64,000 nt of DNA from NCBI GenBank assembly GCA_026988155.1, contig JALSLW010000083.1:1-64000 (forward strand), written 5' to 3'. This document shows, piece after piece, positions 56,609 to 64,000 of the stretch (position 1 is the stretch's first letter; each line of letters starts with the position of its first letter). A program made the position numbers and the translations under genes. This stretch comes from Methylomonas sp. (GTDB taxonomy: Bacteria > Pseudomonadota > Gammaproteobacteria > Methylococcales > Methylomonadaceae). Under the pieces are notes generated by a model, which ran no database searches, was not told the DNA's origin, and was given only the letters and a program-made list of their open reading frames with translations.

Positions 56609-57567
56609 TGGAATATTTTGCAGGTATTGATATAGGCTCAACCGCTGTCAAAGTGGCTGTAACCGATGAAGACAGACAGATTATCGGCAGTAAAGTGGCA
56701 AAAACGGGAGCTTTGGTTTATAAAAATGCACAAACTGCCTTTCTGTCGTTACTTGATGAAATTGGTTTAAAGAGAAAAGACATCATCTATTTAACCACCA
56801 CAGGGTATGGACGGAAACTATTTGAAGATGCTGATGAAACTATTAGTGAAATCACCGCCAATGCCATAGGTGCTAAACAGGTAGGAAAACCGTTTGGCAC
56901 CATCAGAACCATTATTAATATAGGCGGTCAGGATTCCAAAGCTATTAGTTTGGATGAAGATGGCAATGTCTCTAATTTTGCCATGAATGATCGCTGTGCT
57001 GCTGGTACAGGCCGGTTTTTAGATATGGCGGCACGAAATCTGGAAATTGAAGTAACCGATTTAGGTGAATTTCATCATAATGCCAAAAGTACACCAGCAG
57101 CTGTTAATGCGACTTGTGCAGTGTTTGCAGAATCTGAAATCATAGGATTGTTAGGCAAAGGACATGGGCGCGAAGAAATTGTCAAAGGCATTCATTTTTC
57201 AATCGCTAAACGGACGATTCGGTTAGTAAAGCGTGTTGGGCTGGAAGAACTGCTTTATTTTGATGGTGGGCCTGCACTTAATGAAGGCTTAGTCGCTTCA
57301 TTGGAAGATGAGCTGGGGAAACGGCTTGTTATTCCTGAATTTCCACAGGTAACTACTGCTTATGGAGCAGCCATTATCGGCCAAGAATCCTATCAATTTG
57401 AAAAAGAGGAAGATACTGAGACTGTGGAAGAGGCGTTATCAGCAGCACCTAAAGACAAAAGGAGCCTAAAGGAGATTTTATTAGGCAAGGCTCCTATTAT
57501 CCCCATTGCCCAAGAAAAACAGACCAGCAGTTGTGGAAGCAGTAGCTGTAGTAGTGGCTGCGAATGA
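56608..57567 (+). CDS. BcrA/HgdC-type ATPase activator (archerase)
   Basis: A 319-residue ASKHA-fold ATPase of the BadF/BadG/BcrA/BcrD family. Phosphate-1 FAGIDIGSTAVKVAV, phosphate-2 INIGGQDSKAI. The Cys that hold one [4Fe-4S] between two monomers are present: Cys130 in NDRCAAGTGRFLD and Cys170 in NATCAVFAESE. These activators fire single low-potential electrons into the partner protein with ATP hydrolysis. A C-terminal extension after about residue 265 is unusual and ends in SSCGSSSCSSGCE, three Cys that could bind a metal or another cluster. AGGAGG lies six bases upstream; ATG overlaps the previous stop by one base. Confidence 0.88.
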   Translation: MEYFAGIDIGSTAVKVAVTDEDRQIIGSKVAKTGALVYKNAQTAFLSLLDEIGLKRKDIIYLTTTGYGRKLFEDADETISEITANAIGAKQVGKPFGTIRTIINIGGQDSKAISLDEDGNVSNFAMNDRCAAGTGRFLDMAARNLEIEVTDLGEFHHNAKSTPAAVNATCAVFAESEIIGLLGKGHGREEIVKGIHFSIAKRTIRLVKRVGLEELLYFDGGPALNEGLVASLEDELGKRLVIPEFPQVTTAYGAAIIGQESYQFEKEEDTETVEEALSAAPKDKRSLKEILLGKAPIIPIAQEKQTSSCGSSSCSSGCE

Positions 57568-58220
57568 GTGAATATCTACTGAGTCTGCCCACCGTTTTTA
57601 TAATAGGGCTGGTTTTCGGTATAGGCCCTTGTACGATTACCTGTTTGCCCTATTTAGGCCCAGTTTTTTTGTCAAAAGAAGGTGGGATTAAAGATTCATG
57701 GAAAATAATCTTGCCTTTTTCTATGGGACGAATGAGCAGCTACAGTGCATTAGGTGCTTTATCTGGCTATGCAGGAGCTTCAATAGAAAAAATGATCCAT
57801 ACGCCACTGATTGCTTGGCTATTAGGGGGGGCTACAGTCTCCGTAGGGTTGCTAATTTTTTGGCGTTCCTACCGAAATAAATCAGCTTGCGGCTCACATC
57901 TGAATAAACACAAACTTCAAGACAACCCCTTTTTACCAAGCGGCTTATTTTTTATGGGCGTAGGTATGGCTGCAACCCCTTGCGCACCGCTTGTCACCGT
58001 TATGCTTACCGCCGCAGCCACTGCCAGTACTTTTTCTGGGTTTATGCTGGGGTTTTGTTTTGGTATTGGTGCGGTACTCGTTCCAGCCCTGGTATTCGGT
58101 ATTGGGATGGCTTATTTTGGCCAACGGATTAGGGACATAATGCAAGTTTGGCGGTCAACCCTGGAACGTGCAAGCGCCTGTTTATTAATCATTTTAGGTG
58201 TTGGGACAATTACAGGGTAG
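57564..58220 (+). CDS. CcdA/DsbD-like thiol electron transporter
   Basis: A 218-residue membrane protein with six predicted helices. The N-terminal helix holds GIGPCTITCLPYLGP (Cys23 and Cys27), and the fourth holds ATPCAPLVT (Cys140). Paired Cys in two helices, each next to Pro, are the mark of the DsbD-beta/CcdA group, which takes electrons from cytoplasmic thioredoxin to the outside; the DsbD_2 (UreH-like) subset has this short form. It could also be read as a TauE/SafE-like exporter, but the Cys favour thiol transfer. Its ATG overlaps the activator's stop by four bases. Confidence 0.7.
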   Translation: MSEYLLSLPTVFIIGLVFGIGPCTITCLPYLGPVFLSKEGGIKDSWKIILPFSMGRMSSYSALGALSGYAGASIEKMIHTPLIAWLLGGATVSVGLLIFWRSYRNKSACGSHLNKHKLQDNPFLPSGLFFMGVGMAATPCAPLVTVMLTAAATASTFSGFMLGFCFGIGAVLVPALVFGIGMAYFGQRIRDIMQVWRSTLERASACLLIILGVGTITG

Positions 58221-58224
58221 ACTA

Positions 58225-58260
58225 GGGGAAAAATAATTTTTGGCAAAAAACTATTTTCCC
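58225..58260. terminator. bidirectional terminator between convergent genes
   Basis: GGGGAAAAATA (58225-58235) pairs with TATTTTCCC (58252-58260), one bulged base, and A/T runs in and around the loop. It ends both the reductase operon and the EF-hand gene, whose stop codon (58251-58253) lies in the right arm. Confidence 0.6.
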
Positions 58261-58928
58261 TGACTGACTTTTTTCTTTGCCCGCTGTTCTTTAGCCTGCA
58301 TCACTTCTGCTGGTGTCACCACCTTATCTCCATTTTTATCCATACTGTCAAACCATTTCATCCGGGCAGTATTTCGTTCTTCCTGCGTTAATTGAGTATC
58401 TCTATTTAGATCCATCTCCATAAACTGTAGAAAAGGATCGGTTTGCCTACGCATTGAATTCTGTTCGCCTATATAACGAAAAAAAGCGAATTCTTCGTTA
58501 TTTATACTGCCGCTGTTATCCTTGTCTAAATTGGCAAAATATTTTTTTGCCCGCTCCTCGCTGCTTGCAATAAATTCCTTTTTACTCACTGTGCCATCGT
58601 TATCAGTATCTATTGAAGCAAAATATTCAAGTTTCTGCTCTTTCTTTCTGGCTCGACTGCGTAAAAGAGAGGCCTGGATATATTCTCTGCGGCTCAATAC
58701 ACCATTACCATCTTTATCATCCTTTTTAAACCGCCCAGATCTGGCAAGAATAAACTCATCAGCGGTTACCTTCTGATCTTTATTGGTATCAAAATGTTCA
58801 AAGAACGCACTCTGTGTTGAAATAGCCGTTCCAGGTTTTGTAGAAATGCTATTAGAACAAGCTGGCAGCAAAAGAACCATTGCAACTGAACTTGCTATGA
58901 ATTTATATTGATTTGGTTTATTTCTCAT
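58251..58928 (-). CDS. lipoprotein with six EF-hand calcium sites
   Basis: A 225-residue protein with a lipoprotein signal (ends LLPAC; Cys24) and six EF-hand loops: DTNKDQKVTADE, DKDGNGVLSRRE, DTDNDGTVSKKE, DKDNSGSINNEE, DLNRDTQLTQEE and DKNGDKVVTPAE. All keep Asp at 1, 3 and 5 (or Asn/Ser) and Glu at 12, so most should bind calcium. It is exported to the periplasm or outer membrane. The role is unknown. Confidence 0.85.
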   Translation of the reverse strand: MRNKPNQYKFIASSVAMVLLLPACSNSISTKPGTAISTQSAFFEHFDTNKDQKVTADEFILARSGRFKKDDKDGNGVLSRREYIQASLLRSRARKKEQKLEYFASIDTDNDGTVSKKEFIASSEERAKKYFANLDKDNSGSINNEEFAFFRYIGEQNSMRRQTDPFLQFMEMDLNRDTQLTQEERNTARMKWFDSMDKNGDKVVTPAEVMQAKEQRAKKKVSQGK

Positions 58929-58967
58929 TTTTTCTCTTTATAATTTGTATAGCTTCATTTAACTTAG

Positions 58968-58998
58968 AAAAACCAGCAACCACTGGTCGCTTTTTTTA
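58968..58998 (-). terminator. terminator of the chemoreceptor gene
   Basis: Minus strand ACCAG, 6-base loop, CTGGT, then TTTTT. On the plus strand the hairpin is also followed by CGCTTTTTTT, so it may work both ways. Confidence 0.6.
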
Positions 58999-59050
58999 TT
59001 CTTTCTTCCGGAAGAAAAACATTTTTGATTTTATCACTAACGCTACGGCC

Positions 59051-61069
59051 TTACACTTTAAAACGGCTGACTAGCCCCTGTATATCCGAAGCTAATTTCG
59101 CCAATTCATCACTATTCTGACTTATTTGCAGCGAGCTCTGAGCTGACTGTTCAGTCACACCGCTAATATTGTTAATATTTCTGCTTATTTCTTCAGAAAC
59201 GGCGGCCTGCTCTTCAGATGCACTCGCTATATGAGTCGCCATATCTTCTATACTAACGATGGAGGTCGCAATTTCCTGGAGCTGCTCATTTCCTTTGTCA
59301 GTCTCTGTCACCGTACTTTCTGACTGTTTTTTTCCTTCTATCATGACGTTGACTGCTTTTGATGTTCCTGTCTGCAGGCGTTCGATCATTTTATGAATTT
59401 CTTCAGTAGACTCTTGCGTGCGGCTAGCCAGTGTACGAACTTCGTCTGCGACTACAGCAAAACCACGGCCATTTTCTCCCGCTCTAGCCGCCTCAATTGC
59501 GGCATTTAGTGCCAGTAAATTGGTTTGTTCTGCAATACTTTGAATTACGCCCAGTATGTCACCAATTTTGTCGCTGTCTTCTGCCAATTCCTGAACCACT
59601 GACATAGCACTGTCTATTTCATCAGATAAAACATGAATGACCTGTTTGGTATTACCCGACAGCTGCAGACCTTTTGTGACAGTATTATGCGCCGACTGAG
59701 TTGCCGTCGCCGTTTCACTGGCATGTCTGGCCACTTCATGCACTGTTGCCGACATTTCAGTCATTGCCGTTGCAATCTGTTCTATCTGTTCCTGCTGATG
59801 CTGTACGCCTCGGCTGGTTTCCTGGCTAGTCATAGACAACTCCTCTGTAGAAGAAGCCAGAATCTCAATTGAAGCTTCAAGCTGTCGAATAACCTCAGAA
59901 AACTGATTAGCCATTGAATTAAAAGAATCTGCCAAATTGCCAAACTCGTCTTTACTTTCCAGATGAACTCGAGCGGCAAGGTGGCCCGATGCAAGTGCCT
60001 TAGCCATTTCCTGTAATTTGACTATAGCGGTTTGGAAAGACTGAAAGAACCCAGAAAACAAATAAATCGCCAGCAAAGTAAAGATAGCAATTAAAGACAG
60101 TAAAAGAATCATTTTCCCATACAGCTCTTCTATTCGGCGCTCCAATAAAGCTTCTAATTCAGGAGCAAGCATATCTAAAACCTTAAAATTAGCCTCAATA
60201 GTTTCAGTACCCCTAGAAAAAACAGTACTTGACTGAACAGCAATATGATCGGAATCAAGAATGCTCGAATTAAGGAATTTCAAATAATTTTCTGAATTGA
60301 CAATTGTCTGCTGAACTTGTGAGCCAATTATATTAGATAAATTTGAATTTTCTTGCTTCAGCACCTGCATGCCCCGTTTAAGATCATTAATATTGTGCTG
60401 AGCTGTTGATATTAACGAGGCCAGCTTAGTGCTTTCCTTACGGGAAATGGCTTTCCTTACGGCTATCCCAGAAGACAATCCCCTTGCCTGGCCTAAATTC
60501 TCAACCACCTGGGGCACTAAATTCACAATGGCATAGCCAATATAATAGCTATCCAGTACCGGATCTAACGTGAGATTAGAATTGTCACTAGCCCGCTTAA
60601 GCAGATCCAGCACCTCGGCAATCAATAAAGTATGCCGAGAAAAAATCTCATTAGCTGACCCAGTGAATGCTTCTGCTTCCAGCCGAGACCAAGTGTTTTT
60701 AATATTATTCCACTGTTCTGTGGTGCCTAACTGAGCACCAAGACGCTGATCAGCCTCATCTATTAAACGAATATCTTCAGCCAGCTGCTTTCTTTCTGCT
60801 AGGATTTTAGCTTTGAAATTTTCATTGCCTGATAAAAAGGCATTGGTCATCCCTCTATGTTTAGGAAGATGCTGAACAAGTCGCTGTACAGGTATAATAT
60901 ATTCTACTCCAGTCAGTTCTTTTTCAGCAAAATCAATGGTAATCATCTGCTCATTTACTAGAAAGAATGTGGTTATCACCAAAGGCGTGATAAATGCAAT
61001 TGAAATCAACAGCATTTTTTTGGAACAGCTTAGCTGATTCATCAAAGCAGTGGCTGGTGCAGTGATCAT
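59051..61069 (-). CDS. methyl-accepting chemotaxis protein
   Basis: A 672-residue receptor: transmembrane helix 1 (about 18-38), a large all-helical periplasmic domain (about 40-315) that starts [20 protein letters not shown], helix 2 (about 318-340), a HAMP domain (about 342-395) and the signalling domain with the hairpin tip [19 protein letters not shown] and [16 protein letters not shown]. The periplasmic domain resembles the long helical-bundle (NIT-like) sensors; the ligand is unknown. No C-terminal tether pentapeptide. No other chemotaxis genes are nearby. Confidence 0.92.
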   Translation of the reverse strand: MITAPATALMNQLSCSKKMLLISIAFITPLVITTFFLVNEQMITIDFAEKELTGVEYIIPVQRLVQHLPKHRGMTNAFLSGNENFKAKILAERKQLAEDIRLIDEADQRLGAQLGTTEQWNNIKNTWSRLEAEAFTGSANEIFSRHTLLIAEVLDLLKRASDNSNLTLDPVLDSYYIGYAIVNLVPQVVENLGQARGLSSGIAVRKAISRKESTKLASLISTAQHNINDLKRGMQVLKQENSNLSNIIGSQVQQTIVNSENYLKFLNSSILDSDHIAVQSSTVFSRGTETIEANFKVLDMLAPELEALLERRIEELYGKMILLLSLIAIFTLLAIYLFSGFFQSFQTAIVKLQEMAKALASGHLAARVHLESKDEFGNLADSFNSMANQFSEVIRQLEASIEILASSTEELSMTSQETSRGVQHQQEQIEQIATAMTEMSATVHEVARHASETATATQSAHNTVTKGLQLSGNTKQVIHVLSDEIDSAMSVVQELAEDSDKIGDILGVIQSIAEQTNLLALNAAIEAARAGENGRGFAVVADEVRTLASRTQESTEEIHKMIERLQTGTSKAVNVMIEGKKQSESTVTETDKGNEQLQEIATSIVSIEDMATHIASASEEQAAVSEEISRNINNISGVTEQSAQSSLQISQNSDELAKLASDIQGLVSRFKV

Positions 61070-61239
61070 AATCTTATCCTGAATACTATGTTAGAAATTA
61101 AAGTCTGCAATTATTGAATTTTGGCTTCTTTTAGGAACCAATTCCCTTAAGTGTAGTTAAAAAAACAGATGTTTTCATAAATTTGTCATATGGTAGTATG
61201 TTCAAAACTTTGCTGGGCAAGACCCTCTTGAAAATGTGA

Positions 61240-62598
61240 ATGACAATGGCTATTGGAACAGGTTCGCTACTTAGATCAGACAGTTTGAAAAATTACACTC
61301 CTTTAGGCGAGGAAGGCAATCCCGTTTATAAATGGGCTACACAGATTAGGGTGGCTATTAGGCGCAATATTGGTGCTGAAAACATTAACGCTTTTGCTAT
61401 TCCTCAAGTTAATGAAGATGGCGACATTCTAGATTGGTATGCGCCTGAACCGGGAGCTGTCGTTCCCTGGTCTTCAGCTACACGGGATGAGCAGATTTCT
61501 GCCAAACGGCAACTGGCTGATATCCAGCAGACATTATTGGCTGCAGAAAATAGGCCGGATAGATCCGAAGACAAAGACCAGACTGTATTTAAACGGCTAT
61601 TGAAACATGTTCTTCAATTTCCGGATGATCAGCATGTCTATCTAGTAAATGGCAAACCCGTCCTTACCTTCTGGGGTTTTATCAATACGGACTCTGTGCC
61701 CAGCAACGACCCTTTAACTCTGTTAAGAATCCCTGAACTGCCTAAGCCTGCTGAAATTACTTCAGTCCCGGTACATGACACCGCTGTTGAACCCCTTCCA
61801 GTAAAGCGCAGGTCTTTATGGTGGTGGCTGTTATTGCTTCCCTTATTGCTGCTATTATTCCTTTTGCTGAGGAGCTGTAATGTTTTGCCGCCCTCTGTTA
61901 ATTTAGGCGGCATTTCTATCCCAGATGTATCCCTTGGTATTGACCCGTCATTGGATATTGATCCTTCTCTTGATATTTCGGCAGGAACCCACCGAGATAC
62001 TGGACATATTGACGGTCAGTTACCAGCCGGTTCAATAGAATTGCCTGAAAGCAATTTACCGGAAGTACCCGCAGAGGAAACTCCAGAACAGGCATTGGAA
62101 CCAGATGAGACTGCATTGGATAAACAGCCTGAGCTACCCCCTGAACCAAAAGAAGAAACAGTACCGCCGGCGCCAGAAAACAGCCCTACACCTAAGCCCC
62201 CCTCCCAGCAGCCCTTGGAAATACCCAAAAACCCGGCAGAGAATAAATCGTTAGATTTTTTAAATGGCAGCTGGCAGGCAAATTCTGGCTTAATGGATGC
62301 ACAGGGGCGGCCTGTTAATCTGGAATATAATTTTAAAGATGGCAAAGGCGACGTCAGAATCAGAAAAAATGACGGCACCGTCTGTACAGGCAAAGTTCAG
62401 GCTAGCATGAAAGGTGCTGAACTTGGCTTTTCTGATACAGGAAAAATCAAATGTCCTGACGGCAGGTCTTTTCAGCCGGCTAAAGTACAGTGTAAAATCA
62501 ACTCTGCCAATCAGACTGTTTGCAAAGGCTCTTATAAGAATGGTGCCCGTTTTAATATGGATGTAACCAAGTCTAAGTCTGCACAGGCTGAGAAATAG
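61240..62598 (+). CDS. srfA: SrfA-like protein
   Basis: A 452-residue membrane-anchored protein. The N-terminal part (GSLLRSDSLKNYTPLGEEGN at its start, ending VYLVNGKPVLTFWG near residue 145) fits the SrfA family of the SrfABC locus. A strongly hydrophobic helix with Trp start lies at about 192-211; then a Pro/Glu-rich linker (about 260-335) and a C-terminal domain (about 340-445) that opens LDFLNGSWQANSGL and has four Cys. The linker and C-terminal domain should be periplasmic. SrfABC is annotated as a virulence locus in Salmonella, but its action is not well known. Followed by srfB after a 220-base spacer with a palindromic repeat. Confidence 0.75.
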   Translation: MTMAIGTGSLLRSDSLKNYTPLGEEGNPVYKWATQIRVAIRRNIGAENINAFAIPQVNEDGDILDWYAPEPGAVVPWSSATRDEQISAKRQLADIQQTLLAAENRPDRSEDKDQTVFKRLLKHVLQFPDDQHVYLVNGKPVLTFWGFINTDSVPSNDPLTLLRIPELPKPAEITSVPVHDTAVEPLPVKRRSLWWWLLLLPLLLLLFLLLRSCNVLPPSVNLGGISIPDVSLGIDPSLDIDPSLDISAGTHRDTGHIDGQLPAGSIELPESNLPEVPAEETPEQALEPDETALDKQPELPPEPKEETVPPAPENSPTPKPPSQQPLEIPKNPAENKSLDFLNGSWQANSGLMDAQGRPVNLEYNFKDGKGDVRIRKNDGTVCTGKVQASMKGAELGFSDTGKIKCPDGRSFQPAKVQCKINSANQTVCKGSYKNGARFNMDVTKSKSAQAEK

Positions 62599-62631
62599 CC
62601 GCCGTTTTTTGCAGAGAACAGTAGGGAGCAA

Positions 62632-62758
62632 CCCCAATGTCGTTAAGTTAAGCATAAAACATTCGGAGGAGGGACTTTAGTCCCTACAAATACGGGGCTA
62701 AAGCCCCGCCTCCAAGCTTAATTAGCTCTATAAACCTTTTAACTTAATGACATTGAGG
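62632..62758. repeat. palindromic repeat element with two inner hairpins
   Basis: Outer arms of 20 bases (62632-62651 and 62739-62758) are complementary with two mismatches; the core is AATGTC(g/a)TTAAGTTAA. Inside, GGAGG (62665-62669) pairs with CCTCC (62709-62713) and encloses two small hairpins: GGGACTTTAGTCCC (62671-62684) and GGGGCTAAAGCCCC (62694-62706). Nested palindromes of this kind are seen in REP/BIME-like and MITE-like elements. It fills most of the spacer between srfA and srfB. Confidence 0.75.
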
Positions 62759-62818
62759 GCAGGATCATATAATGATTATGCTGGTTGTTAGATAAAACTT
62801 AAAAATGTAAGGAAGATA

Positions 62819-64000
62819 ATGATTCCAGAGCTCACTAAATTTGAACAGCAAGTTTCATTGATTATGGCCAGTGGCGTTCAGTTTCTGGACTTTGGCCTGC
62901 AGATAGAACCGCGCAAGGAAGACCCGGGTGAATTTGCTACTCAAGAAGGCAATCGGTCTCTAGCCCGTCTAAAGTACGATTCACGTTTGGAAGAGTATAT
63001 ACAGCCGGATAAGCCGGGAATCCCCGTCAAACCGGCAGTGAGCATGCCTGTTGATCAGTCTTTAAAACTGCTTGATAAATTATGGCTGCCCATTCCTTTT
63101 TTTAAAAAATCCTCATCGGCAGAATTTTCAGAAGGTCCCGTCAACTGGGCACGGGCACGCATAGTTGAGCTTGAACCTGGAGAAAGCCCTGAAAATAGCA
63201 GCCATAGAATTACTATCGCAATAGATACTTCAGTTTATCCTGACCGAGATGGAACCGACTATTTAGCGCCTACCTTATCCAATGTTAATGCTGGGGCAAC
63301 CTTTGCCTTGGCATGGCAATCTCATCAAATGCACTGGTTTACCGAATCAATCTGGGTCAATAAATGGCTGGAGGAAGTGTTCATAGATAATGCCGAAGAA
63401 AAATTGGGGGTTTACGCCGAAGATGTAGACAAGGAAATCACAGAATTAAGCCATCACGCGCACTATTTAAACTGGCTCTCCATTATCGGTGAATATGCCC
63501 ATGCTCCTGAAATAAAGATCACTTTAAATTCATCAGATAATAAAGAACCCCCGATACAGGTAGATATGGTGCTTGATGTTGGCAATTCACGGACTTGCGG
63601 CATTTTGATTGAAGAACACCCGCAAGAAAGCGATGGCATGAAAAAACGCTATGAGCTGGAATTAAGAGATTTAAGTGAGCCTCAGCATATCTATACAGAA
63701 CCTTTTGAAAGCCGCCTGGAATTTGCTCAGGCAAATTTCGGCAAAGATAACTGTTCTGTAGAAAGCGGACGCAACGATGCCTTCGTCTGGCCAACCTTTG
63801 CACGCGTAGGAAAAGAAGCCAGCCGACTGGCAAGCTGTAGACGCGGTACAGAAGGCCCCAGCGGTTTATCCAGCCCTAAACGCTATCTTTGGGATGAAAA
63901 CCCTTTTGTACATCGCTGGCGTTTCAGCAGCTCCTTTGATCGCAGTGAACGCGAGCCTTATGCCAGTGCGGCACCTTTCAATCAATTAATTAATTCTACA
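62819..64000 (+). CDS. srfB: SrfB-like actin-fold ATPase, 3' end beyond the window
   Basis: An open frame of 394 codons to the window edge, starting ATG 62819 with AAGGAAG five bases upstream. It matches the SrfB family: MIPELTKFEQQVSLIMASGV at the start, a long N-terminal region, then the phosphate-1 type motif VDMVLDVGNSRTCGILIEE (about residues 248-266), which is the start of an ASKHA (actin/Hsp70-like) fold. The full protein is near 1000 residues in the family, so most is missing. SrfC should follow to the right. Confidence 0.8.
   Translation, partial: MIPELTKFEQQVSLIMASGVQFLDFGLQIEPRKEDPGEFATQEGNRSLARLKYDSRLEEYIQPDKPGIPVKPAVSMPVDQSLKLLDKLWLPIPFFKKSSSAEFSEGPVNWARARIVELEPGESPENSSHRITIAIDTSVYPDRDGTDYLAPTLSNVNAGATFALAWQSHQMHWFTESIWVNKWLEEVFIDNAEEKLGVYAEDVDKEITELSHHAHYLNWLSIIGEYAHAPEIKITLNSSDNKEPPIQVDMVLDVGNSRTCGILIEEHPQESDGMKKRYELELRDLSEPQHIYTEPFESRLEFAQANFGKDNCSVESGRNDAFVWPTFARVGKEASRLASCRRGTEGPSGLSSPKRYLWDENPFVHRWRFSSSFDRSEREPYASAAPFNQLINST

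Noticed and set aside
55319-57567. Benzoyl-CoA reductase or 2-hydroxyglutaryl-CoA dehydratase
   Set aside because: These need two unlike HgdA/B- or BcrB/C-type subunits; only one is present, and no CoA-transferase or aromatic-degradation gene is nearby.

Overview
The window is chromosomal DNA of an AT-rich gammaproteobacterium. The evidence is a complete dcw cell-division/cell-wall cluster in the gammaproteobacterial order (mraZ to lpxC), a type A RNase P RNA gene, the rhodanese-secB-gpsA, gpmI-envC-ctpA and diaA-dolP gene neighbourhoods, hemL, rmuC and an RhlE-type helicase. The mix of a mono-haem membrane protein, a ferritin-like diiron protein and a SrfA/SrfB locus would suit a Methylococcales-like or related aerobe, but that placement is inference; no methane-oxidation genes are present.

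Layout. 1-6.6 kb holds the start of an acidic-repeat exported protein, small unknown genes, an orphan ExeA/GspB pair and a large membrane-anchored vWA protein whose N-terminus is homologous to SrfA. 6.7-12.9 kb (minus strand) is an envelope cassette: a LolD/FtsX-type ABC transporter, a secreted formylglycine-enzyme-fold protein without its catalytic cysteines, a peptidoglycan-binding lipoprotein and a second lipoprotein, preceded by a CARF-nuclease of the Card1/Can2 type with no CRISPR locus in view. 13-28.7 kb is mostly housekeeping: DUF2058, rhlE, rmuC, hemL, a diiron ferritin-like protein, a RIO kinase, ctpA-envC-gpmI, an ArsR regulator, rhodanese, secB, gpsA, a TusB-like protein and dciA.

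28.9-47.2 kb (minus strand) is the dcw cluster: mraZ-rsmH-ftsL-ftsI-murE-murF-mraY-murD-ftsW-murG-murC-murB-ddl-ftsQ-ftsA-ftsZ-lpxC. It has a consensus promoter and a three-repeat MraZ box. rnpB follows, then a membrane protein, diaA/gmhA, dolP, a mono-haem membrane protein and a SulP anion transporter.

53.4-58.2 kb is a tight five-gene operon: a periplasmic beta-sandwich protein, a NapH-like membrane ferredoxin, a 2-hydroxyacyl-CoA-dehydratase-like (double-cubane type) protein, its BcrA/HgdC-type ATPase activator and a CcdA-like thiol electron transporter. It reads as a membrane-coupled, ATP-driven low-potential reductase of unknown substrate and is the best candidate here for an undescribed system. 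An EF-hand lipoprotein and a chemoreceptor follow. The window ends in srfA and an incomplete srfB, with a palindromic mobile-looking repeat between them.

The second theme is the SrfA family. The vWA protein at 4.3 kb and srfA at 61.2 kb share an N-terminal module plus one transmembrane helix, but have replaced everything after the helix.
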